Shown: positions 5,027 through 11,150 of the stretch, piece by piece
Position numbering within the stretch: position 1 is the stretch's first letter
Layout of the letters: every line of letters starts with the position of its first letter
Origin: CAWVWF01 sp963933885
GTDB lineage: Bacteria > Bacteroidota > Bacteroidia > Flavobacteriales_C > GCA-002722245
DNA: 11,150 nucleotides
NCBI GenBank assembly: GCA_963933885.1
Contig: CAWVWF010000114.1
Span: forward strand, 1-11,150
Direction: 5' to 3'
The notes under the pieces: model-generated
What the model saw: only the letters and a program-made list of their open reading frames with translations
Told to the model about the DNA's origin: nothing
Databases searched by the model: none
Program-made: the position numbers and the translations under genes

Positions 5027-6505
5027 ATGACTCAAGAAAATAAGGTTATGGAAATTAGAGAAGGACTAACATACGATGATGTACTATTGGTGCCATCATA
5101 CGCAGATATATTACCTATCGAGAGAGATATAAATCTTTCGACACAACTTACGAAGAAGATCACATTAAGAGCTCCGATCATTTCAGCGGCTATGGATACT
5201 GTAACAGGTTCTGCTATGGCAATTGCAATGGCTCAAGAAGGAGGTATAGGAGTTATCCACAAAAACATGTCTATTCAGCAACAAGCTGATGAGGTAAGAA
5301 GAGTAAAACGCGCAGAGAATGGGATGATTTTAGATCCTATTACTGTTAAAGCAGATAACACCGTTGGTGATGCTTTAGGTTTTATGAACGAATATAAAAT
5401 TGGAGGTATACCTGTTGTTAACGATGCAAACGAATTGGTTGGGATTGTAACGAATCGTGATTTACGTTTTGAGAAGGATATGACTAAGTTAGTTTCTGAA
5501 CTAATGACTTCTGAAAATTTGGTTGTTGTAGATGAATCAACAAGTTTTGAAACTGCTGAAGATATCCTACAAAAACATAAAATTGAAAAACTTCCTGTAA
5601 TTGACAAAAACTCAAAATTAGTTGGGTTAATCACTTATAAGGATATTATAAAAATTAAACTTCGTCCAAACGCTTGTAAAGATAAGCGTGGAAGATTAAG
5701 ATGTGCTGCAGCAATTGGAGTTACAGTTGATTGTTTAGAAAGAGTATCTGCTTTAGTTAAAGCTGGTGTTGATGTAGTTGTTTTAGATTCTGCTCATGGT
5801 CACTCTTTTGGAATCATCGAAAAATTAAGAGAAATAAAAGCTGAATACCCAGAATTAGATATCGTTGCTGGAAATATTGTTACACCAGAAGCTGCACTTG
5901 CTTTAGTTGAAGCTGGAGCAAATGCTGTTAAAGTTGGAATTGGTCCAGGATCAATTTGTACAACTAGAATTATTGCTGGTGTTGGTGTTCCTCAGTTAAC
6001 TGCTATTATGGACGTAGCAAAAGCATTGAAAGGAACAGGAGTTGGTTTGATCGCAGATGGAGGAGTTAAGTACTCTGGAGATTTCGTGAAAGCCTTAGCT
6101 GCTGGTGCTGACGTAGTAATGGCAGGGTCATTGTTTGCAGGAGTAGAAGAATCTCCAGGAGACACTATTATTTTCGAAGGAAGAAAGTTTAAAACTTACA
6201 GAGGAATGGGGTCTATCGAAGCGATGCAAGCTGGATCTAAGGATAGATATTTCCAAGGTAAAACTGCTGACTCAAGTAAATTGGTTCCTGAAGGGATTGT
6301 AGGACGTGTTCCTTATAAAGGAACTTTATCAGAAGTTATATACCAAATTATTGGTGGTTTAAGATCTGGTATGGGTTACACAGGTTCAAAGGATATTGAA
6401 ACACTTAAGAAAGCACAATTTATCAGAATTACATCTGCTGGTTCTCGTGAGAGTCATCCGCACGATGTTGTAATTACAAGAGAGGCTCCTAACTATAGCC
6501 GTTAA
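5027..6505 (+). CDS. guaB: Inosine-5'-monophosphate dehydrogenase
   Basis: A 492-residue cytoplasmic enzyme that oxidises IMP to XMP with NAD+, the committed step of GMP synthesis. The (beta/alpha)8 barrel is interrupted by two CBS domains at about residues 100-155 and 158-212. The catalytic loop GPGSICTTR places the nucleophile at C311. The mobile flap holds GRVPY with R427 and Y430, the general-base pair. GLTYDDVLLVP (13-23) is the usual N-terminal signature. The frame is open to an ATG at 4988, but the 13 extra residues (MILLTLRQFNRLI) fall in the promoter and have no family counterpart, so 5027 is chosen. A 38-nt gap without a terminator leads to the parvulin gene, so guaB is probably the first gene of the cluster. 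Confidence 0.97.
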   Translation: MTQENKVMEIREGLTYDDVLLVPSYADILPIERDINLSTQLTKKITLRAPIISAAMDTVTGSAMAIAMAQEGGIGVIHKNMSIQQQADEVRRVKRAENGMILDPITVKADNTVGDALGFMNEYKIGGIPVVNDANELVGIVTNRDLRFEKDMTKLVSELMTSENLVVVDESTSFETAEDILQKHKIEKLPVIDKNSKLVGLITYKDIIKIKLRPNACKDKRGRLRCAAAIGVTVDCLERVSALVKAGVDVVVLDSAHGHSFGIIEKLREIKAEYPELDIVAGNIVTPEAALALVEAGANAVKVGIGPGSICTTRIIAGVGVPQLTAIMDVAKALKGTGVGLIADGGVKYSGDFVKALAAGADVVMAGSLFAGVEESPGDTIIFEGRKFKTYRGMGSIEAMQAGSKDRYFQGKTADSSKLVPEGIVGRVPYKGTLSEVIYQIIGGLRSGMGYTGSKDIETLKKAQFIRITSAGSRESHPHDVVITREAPNYSR

Positions 6506-6543
6506 GATTAAAAAGAGACTACTGATATTATAAATAATACGCT

Positions 6544-8520
6544 ATGAAATTGAGAAACTACTTATTACTTGCGATTTTAATGATTGGATTTTCTGGTGTG
6601 AAAGCACAAGATGATGCACTTAAAATAGATCAAAAACTTGCTGAAAAATGGTTAGTAACTATTGAAGGTGATACTACAACAGCTGGAGACTTTTGGTATT
6701 TGTTTAACAAAAACAATTTTGATAAAACAATACCTAACATTGATTCTTTAAATAGCTACAGAGAATTGTACTCTAAGTTTTTATTGAAAGTAAAAGATGC
6801 AAGTGAAAGAGGTTTGGATACAACTAAAAAATTCAAGAAAGAATTTGCAGGGTATAAAAACCAATTGGCTGATTCTTATTTGAAAGATAAGTCTGTTACA
6901 AGCCAATTAGTTAAACAAGCTTATGATAGAGGTTTGGAAGATGTTGAAGCGAGTCATGTTTTAATTAATATTAAGTTTCATTCTTTACCAAGTGATACTT
7001 TAGCAGCTTATAAAACTGCATTGAAAGTTCAGAAGCTTGCAAGGAAAGGTCAAAACTTCGAAGCTTTAGCAAAGAAGTATTCTCAAGATCCAAGTGCTAA
7101 GTCTAACGGAGGTTATTTAGGTTTCTTCACAGCTTTTAAAATGGTTTTTCCTTTTGAAAACGGAGCATATAATACTAAAGTTGGTGGGATTTCTGAAATC
7201 GTAAGAACTCGTTTTGGATACCATGTTTTAAAAGTACACAGTAGAAGAAAAGCTATTGGAGAAATTAAAGTGGCGCATATCATGATGATTGTGAAAGAAG
7301 ATATGGATGCGGCAAAGAAAACAGCAGCAAAAGATAGAATCTTTGAAGTTTATGAAAAATTAAATGCTGGTGATTCTTTCGAGACTTTAACGCATAAGTT
7401 TTCTGAAGATCAACAAACAAAAGGAAAAGGTGGAGAGTTACCATGGTTTGGAGCAGGGAAATTTGTTCCGGAATTTGAAACGGCTGCATTTAGCTTAGCT
7501 AACAAAGGAGATTATTCTAAGCCTGTTAAAACTAAATATGGTTGGCATATTATCAAATTATTAGATAATAAACAACCTAAAACTTTTTCTGAAGCGGAAT
7601 CGGAATTAAAAACTAAAGTTGCTAGATCTGATCGTGCTGAAAAAAGTGATGAATCTGTTTTAAACAGAATTAAAAAGGATTATAATTTTAATGAGAACAG
7701 AGGAGGAATTGATGATTTCTTTAAGTATTGTGATACTACTCTTTTGAATGGGAAATGGGAAATGCCAGAAGATGCTAAATTGACAACAGTTATGTTTTCT
7801 TTTGCAGGTAAAACTTATACTCAAAAAGACTTTGCTGTTCATTTAGCAGGGAAATTAGTTCCTAAAAGAGGTGGTGATTATAAGCACTTAGTAAATTACT
7901 CATATGAAATATGGACTAAGAAATTGTTACTCGATCATGAGAAAACTCAGTTAGGAAAAAAATTCCCTGATTATTTAAGATTGTTAAAAGAATACAGAGA
8001 TGGTATTATCCTTTTTGAATTAACAGATCAAATGGTTTGGAGTAAAGCTTTAAAAGATACTGCTGGATTAAATGCTTTTCATGCTAAGCATGCTAACGAA
8101 TGGATGTGGGACGATAGAATAGATGGTACAGCTTATAAGTGTACAGATCTTGCTACAGCAACATTGGTAAGAAAGTATTTGAAAAAGAAAAAAGACGATG
8201 TTTTTATTCTGGAAAATGTAAACAAGGATTCTAAATTAAATGTTCGTGTTGAAGCGGGGATTTATCAAAGAAAAGAAATTCCTGAAGTTGGTGAATTAAA
8301 GTTTAAAAGAGGTGTTTCTAAAATTGCTGAAGTTAAGGGAACTTTTACTGTTCTTAAAGTTAGTAAAGTGATTCCTGCAGCTAGTAAAACGCTTAACGAA
8401 GTTAAAGGTTTAGTTACTGCTAACTACCAAGAGTACTTAATGAAAGAATGGTTGAAGGAATTATCAAGTAAATACAAACTTGAATATAACGAAGCAGTAT
8501 ATAAGCAGTTGGTTAAATAA
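6544..8520 (+). CDS. Secreted peptidyl-prolyl isomerase with two parvulin domains
   Basis: A 658-residue exported protein. An N-terminal signal peptide (about residues 1-21, cleavage near VKA-QDD) sends it to the periplasm. A SurA/PpiD-like helical region follows (about 30-130). Two parvulin (PpiC) domains come next: about 135-233 (ASHVLINI, SQDPSAKSNGGYLGFF, FGYHVLKV) and about 241-340 (AHIMMIV, SEDQQTKGKGGELPWF, YGWHIIKL). The ~300-residue C-terminal part has no motif I recognise; its last ~50 residues look like the helical tail of PpiD/SurA proteins. The family catalyses cis-trans proline isomerisation and chaperones outer-membrane or secreted proteins. No terminator separates it from guaB, and the next gene overlaps it by one base (TAATG). 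The first domain is the less canonical of the two, so one domain may only bind clients. Confidence 0.88.
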   Translation: MKLRNYLLLAILMIGFSGVKAQDDALKIDQKLAEKWLVTIEGDTTTAGDFWYLFNKNNFDKTIPNIDSLNSYRELYSKFLLKVKDASERGLDTTKKFKKEFAGYKNQLADSYLKDKSVTSQLVKQAYDRGLEDVEASHVLINIKFHSLPSDTLAAYKTALKVQKLARKGQNFEALAKKYSQDPSAKSNGGYLGFFTAFKMVFPFENGAYNTKVGGISEIVRTRFGYHVLKVHSRRKAIGEIKVAHIMMIVKEDMDAAKKTAAKDRIFEVYEKLNAGDSFETLTHKFSEDQQTKGKGGELPWFGAGKFVPEFETAAFSLANKGDYSKPVKTKYGWHIIKLLDNKQPKTFSEAESELKTKVARSDRAEKSDESVLNRIKKDYNFNENRGGIDDFFKYCDTTLLNGKWEMPEDAKLTTVMFSFAGKTYTQKDFAVHLAGKLVPKRGGDYKHLVNYSYEIWTKKLLLDHEKTQLGKKFPDYLRLLKEYRDGIILFELTDQMVWSKALKDTAGLNAFHAKHANEWMWDDRIDGTAYKCTDLATATLVRKYLKKKKDDVFILENVNKDSKLNVRVEAGIYQRKEIPEVGELKFKRGVSKIAEVKGTFTVLKVSKVIPAASKTLNEVKGLVTANYQEYLMKEWLKELSSKYKLEYNEAVYKQLVK

Positions 8521-9419
8521 TGACGAACAAAAGATATATTTTAAAAAGCATTAAGACTATCCTTTTCGGATGGTCTTTTTGGTTTATATGTATGTCATTA
8601 TTTGTCTTAGAGAGTTGTGGAGAAAGTAAGCCTGTAAATACCGACACTTCAAAAGTAATAGCTCAAGTTGGTGAAGAGAAACTAACTGAAAATATGCTTG
8701 CTGAAATTTACCCAAAAGGAGTAGATTTAAAGTCTGAAAGTATAAAGAATTATATTAGGATTTGGACTGAAAGTGAAGTCGTTGTTTTATCAGCTAAAAA
8801 GAACCTTTCTTCATCAGCCAAGGATTTTTCAAGAGAATTAAAAAACTACGAGAATTCACTTTTAAAGTATTCTTATGAGCAACAATTATTAGATTCAGCA
8901 TTAGTTTCTGAAGTGTCTCAAGAGGAACTTCAAAAGTATTTTGAAAAGAATAAAAAGAATTTCGAATTAAAGGAGAATATAGTTAGAGTACGCTACGTTA
9001 AAGTGCCTAAAAAACATTCAAAATTAAATACGATTAAGTACATGCTTCAGTACAAAGATTCAGTTAAGAAGGAACGATTTTTTGAATTAATTCAAAAGGA
9101 AAATATCTTTTGTGTTGCTGATGATAGTGCTTGGGTGAAGCTTGAAGATTTAAAGACTTTAGTGCCTATTAAGCTTTATAATGATGAGCATTTCTTACGT
9201 CATTATAAGTATACTGAAGCTCCTGAAGGAGACGATGTTTGGATTGTTTATTTTTCAGAAAACAGATTAAAAGAAGGTGTTGCTCCATTAGAAATGGTGA
9301 AAGACAAGATCAAAGCAATAATAGTAAATCAAAGAATTTTGGATTTGATCCAAACAAGAGAAAAGCAACTTTACGAAGCAGCTAAGCAGCGTGGAGTTTT
9401 AAAAATAAATTTAGATTAG
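8520..9419 (+). CDS. SurA/PpiD-like lipoprotein with degenerate parvulin region
   Basis: A 299-residue protein with a long N-terminal signal (K4, R5, K9, K12, then a hydrophobic stretch) ending in LESC-GES. C33 is a likely lipidation site, though E at -2 makes the lipobox atypical. KVIAQVGEEKLTENML (45-60) resembles the SurA/PpiD N-terminal domain. VRVRYVKVPKKH (156-167) looks like the first parvulin strand, and PLEMVKDKIKAIIVNQRILDL resembles the C-terminal helix of PpiD-type proteins. The GG-x-LG-[WF/YL] catalytic segment is missing, so it probably chaperones without isomerase activity. The ATG overlaps the preceding stop (TAATG), and the next gene follows with no gap. The next in-frame Met (25, at 8592) would leave too short a signal sequence, so 8520 is preferred despite a terminator-like hairpin in its early codons. 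Confidence 0.75.
   Translation: MTNKRYILKSIKTILFGWSFWFICMSLFVLESCGESKPVNTDTSKVIAQVGEEKLTENMLAEIYPKGVDLKSESIKNYIRIWTESEVVVLSAKKNLSSSAKDFSRELKNYENSLLKYSYEQQLLDSALVSEVSQEELQKYFEKNKKNFELKENIVRVRYVKVPKKHSKLNTIKYMLQYKDSVKKERFFELIQKENIFCVADDSAWVKLEDLKTLVPIKLYNDEHFLRHYKYTEAPEGDDVWIVYFSENRLKEGVAPLEMVKDKIKAIIVNQRILDLIQTREKQLYEAAKQRGVLKINLD
8553..8580 (+). terminator. Terminator-like hairpin inside the start of the lipoprotein gene
   Basis: AAGACTATCC (8553-8562) pairs with GGATGGTCTT (8568-8577), 10 bp with one G-U pair and a TTTTC loop, and the T run 8576-8580 follows at once. It has the shape of an intrinsic terminator but codes for residues 12-20 of the lipoprotein signal peptide. It may partly terminate or attenuate transcription between the isomerase gene and the downstream genes, or be accidental. 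Confidence 0.45.
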
Positions 9420-10775
9420 ATGAATAAGAAGTACAGCTTTTTAGTAGGACTAGTAATAAGTGTTAGTGGTGCGTTTGCACAAAAAGAACCAATATTAGTA
9501 GACGAGGTTTCTGCTATCGTTGGTAAAAACGCAATTTACAAAAGTGATATTCAAATGGATATCGAGCAGATGACACAGCAAGGTGTTACTGTTGATGACG
9601 AAGCATATTGCTATATCATTGAATCTAAATTATTTCAAAGTCTTTTAGTTCATAGAGCAGATATGGATTCAGTAGATGTTTCTGATTCAGAGATTGATTC
9701 GGAAATAGATCGTAGAATGAGCTACATGTTAAGACGTTTAGGAGGTTCAGAAGTTGAGTTCCAAAAGTTTTATGGTAAGACTGTTCTTGAGTTTAAAAAA
9801 GAGATCAGAGCTACAATAGCTAATAATATAATGGCTAGAAAAGTTGAAGGAGGAATCACTGGAGCTGTGAAAATTAGTCCAAGTGAAGTAAAAGCTTATT
9901 ATAGCAATATACCTAAAGATTCATTACCTGTTATTCCTGAGTCATATAAAATAGCGCAGCTTGTTGTAAAGGCAAAGCCAAATGTATATGAGAAAGAGAG
10001 AACAAGAGAACAACTGGAAGCTGTTAGAAAAATTATAGTGAACGGTGGTGATTTTGATTTACAAGCTAGAATTCACTCTGAGGATCCTGGAAGTAAGGAT
10101 AGAGGAGGTGATTTAGGGTATTTGTCAAGAGATCAATTAGTTCCTGAATTTAGTTCTGTCGCTTTTAGATTGAAAGAAGGTGAGATTTCTGAAGTAGTTG
10201 AGTCTCCTTATGGTTTTCACATCATTCAAATGATTAAGAAAAAGGGGAAATTAATTCATGCTCGTCACATCTTAATTATGCCTAAAATTTATGAGGTAGA
10301 TTTAGAGATTGCAAAAGAAAGAGTTGATAGTATTTCTAAGGTTATCGAATCGGGAGCAGATTTCAATAAATTAGCAAGTGATTTAAGTGATGATGATCAG
10401 TCTAAAATTAATGGAGGTGTTGTAAGAAATCCTCAAACAGGAGGTGAGTATTTCGAAACTGAACAATTGGATAGAGATCTTTATTTAACAGTTCAACAAT
10501 TAAAAAAAGGAAAAGCGTCTTTACCAACTGTAATGACTTTACCTGATAATTCTAAAGCTTATAGAATCTTGTTCTTAATGGATAAGTTAGAGTTTCATGT
10601 TGCTAGTATTGAGAATGATTACGACAGAATCAAGTCTGCTGGTTTAGAGATTAAAAAGCAGAATGTAATGAAGGATTGGATTACAAAGCATTTAGGAGAT
10701 ACATATATTAAATTACCAGCAGAATATAAGAGTTGTGATAGATTGAGTGTTTGGTACGATAACGAAACGAAGTAG
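9420..10775 (+). CDS. surA: SurA-type periplasmic chaperone and peptidyl-prolyl isomerase
   Basis: A 451-residue exported protein. The signal peptide covers residues 1-20 (cleavage AFA-QKE). DEVSAIVGKNAIYKSDI (28-44) is the hallmark start of the SurA N-terminal chaperone domain. The first parvulin domain (about 172-276) is canonical: SEDPGSKDRGGDLGYLSRDQLVPEF and YGFHIIQM. The second (about 279-390) begins ARHILIMP and is weaker, with GGVVRNP and no clear LG[WY]. The overall plan of signal, N domain, two parvulins and C-terminal segment, and the length, match SurA (428 in E. coli). SurA escorts unfolded outer-membrane proteins to the BAM machine. The ATG follows the preceding TAG without a gap, so coupled translation is likely. 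The moxR gene starts 26 nt after the stop with no terminator between. Confidence 0.88.
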   Translation: MNKKYSFLVGLVISVSGAFAQKEPILVDEVSAIVGKNAIYKSDIQMDIEQMTQQGVTVDDEAYCYIIESKLFQSLLVHRADMDSVDVSDSEIDSEIDRRMSYMLRRLGGSEVEFQKFYGKTVLEFKKEIRATIANNIMARKVEGGITGAVKISPSEVKAYYSNIPKDSLPVIPESYKIAQLVVKAKPNVYEKERTREQLEAVRKIIVNGGDFDLQARIHSEDPGSKDRGGDLGYLSRDQLVPEFSSVAFRLKEGEISEVVESPYGFHIIQMIKKKGKLIHARHILIMPKIYEVDLEIAKERVDSISKVIESGADFNKLASDLSDDDQSKINGGVVRNPQTGGEYFETEQLDRDLYLTVQQLKKGKASLPTVMTLPDNSKAYRILFLMDKLEFHVASIENDYDRIKSAGLEIKKQNVMKDWITKHLGDTYIKLPAEYKSCDRLSVWYDNETK

Positions 10776-10801
10776 AATTTCTAACCTCTAAACTAAATAA
10801 C

Positions 10802-11150
10802 ATGTCAAATAAGTTTGAATCAGATGTTAAAGGAATTGATGCATTAGCGCAAGCTGGAACGCAGCTTAAGCAAGAAATTGCAAAAGTAATTGTTGGTCAG
10901 GATGAAGTTGTAAAAGGAATTGTAATTTCGATTTTTGCAAATGGACACTCTCTATTAGTTGGAGTTCCAGGATTAGCAAAAACATTATTAGTAAACACGA
11001 TTTCTCAAGCATTAGGATTGCAATTTAACAGAGTTCAATTTACTCCAGATTTAATGCCTAGTGATATTATAGGGAGTGAGATTTTAGGAGAGGACAGAAA
11101 TTTTAAGTTTGTAAAAGGACCAATCTTCACGAATATATTATTGGCCGATG
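10802..11150 (+). CDS. MoxR-family AAA+ ATPase, 5' part only
   Basis: The first 116 residues of an ORF that runs off the window, so it has no stop. It begins MSNKFESDVKGIDALAQ. VIVGQDEVVKGIVISIFANGHSLLVGVPGLAKT holds the MoxR N-terminal signature and the Walker A GVPGLAKT (54-61). RVQFTPDLMPSDIIGSE (77-93) is the highly conserved MoxR stretch. Walker B begins at LLAD (113-116) at the edge. MoxR proteins are cytoplasmic chaperone-like ATPases, often followed by DUF58 and von Willebrand factor A (Bat/aerotolerance) genes, which would be expected to the right. No promoter is visible in the 26-nt gap after surA, so it is probably co-transcribed. Confidence 0.93.
   Translation, partial: MSNKFESDVKGIDALAQAGTQLKQEIAKVIVGQDEVVKGIVISIFANGHSLLVGVPGLAKTLLVNTISQALGLQFNRVQFTPDLMPSDIIGSEILGEDRNFKFVKGPIFTNILLAD

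Noticed and set aside
5275..5634. Minus-strand 119-codon open frame inside guaB
   Set aside because: It is a shadow of the guaB CBS region; the guaB frame has complete family motifs there.
7280..7842. Two minus-strand open frames inside the double-parvulin gene
   Set aside because: Both are antisense shadows of the parvulin and C-terminal coding sequence and carry no recognisable motif.
8592..9419. Shorter lipoprotein starting at Met25 after the hairpin
   Set aside because: It would make the hairpin a simple terminator, but leaves only eight residues before the cysteine with no positive charge, which is too short for a signal peptide.
1..11150. CRISPR arrays, tRNA or rRNA genes, transposase genes
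   Set aside because: No spaced direct repeats, cloverleaf, rRNA-like stretch or transposase reading frame was seen in the window.

Overview
The window is an AT-rich chromosomal segment from a Bacteroidota bacterium, most likely of the Flavobacteriales type. Three signs point there. Several genes are preceded by the Bacteroidota sigma -7 element TAnnTTTG (csp, trxA, guaB and, on the minus strand, dbpA). Shine-Dalgarno sequences are essentially absent. The gene order guaB, PpiC-type isomerase, small SurA-like lipoprotein, SurA, MoxR is, from memory, one seen in flavobacteria. The genus cannot be fixed from the sequence alone.

Layout. Positions 1-61 hold what looks like the last 19 codons of a gene entering from the left. 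A cold-shock protein gene (232-423) follows with its own promoter and terminator. A ~300-base spacer (424-725) contains that terminator, an A tract and a perfect 9-bp dyad at 637-655, but no credible gene. Next is a divergent redox pair: oxyR (minus, 726-1667), with both redox cysteines at the E. coli positions 199 and 208, and trxA (plus, 1805-2122). A strong terminator-like hairpin follows trxA. A MATE-family transporter gene (2188-3555) comes next and overlaps tail-to-tail by 32 bp with a DbpA-type DEAD-box RNA helicase gene (minus, 3524-4843). The helicase and guaB diverge from a 183-bp spacer; the helicase promoter lies so close to its ATG that the mRNA should be leaderless.

The right half (5027 to the edge) reads as one plus-strand cluster. 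It comprises guaB (IMP dehydrogenase), a 658-residue secreted protein with two parvulin domains, a 299-residue SurA-like lipoprotein with no intact parvulin signature, a 451-residue SurA-type chaperone, and the 5' part of a MoxR-family AAA+ ATPase gene cut by the window end. The three envelope-folding genes are joined by a one-base TAATG overlap and then a zero-gap TAG/ATG junction, so they are probably translationally coupled. They likely act together in the periplasm to escort outer-membrane or secreted proteins.

Most genes are ordinary housekeeping or stress functions, and no clearly new system is visible. The points most worth a second look are a terminator-like hairpin inside the signal-peptide codons of the SurA-like lipoprotein gene, the three-member chaperone set with a degenerate middle member, the leaderless helicase mRNA, the promoter/terminator overlap before the MATE gene, and the unexplained 9-bp dyad downstream of oxyR.
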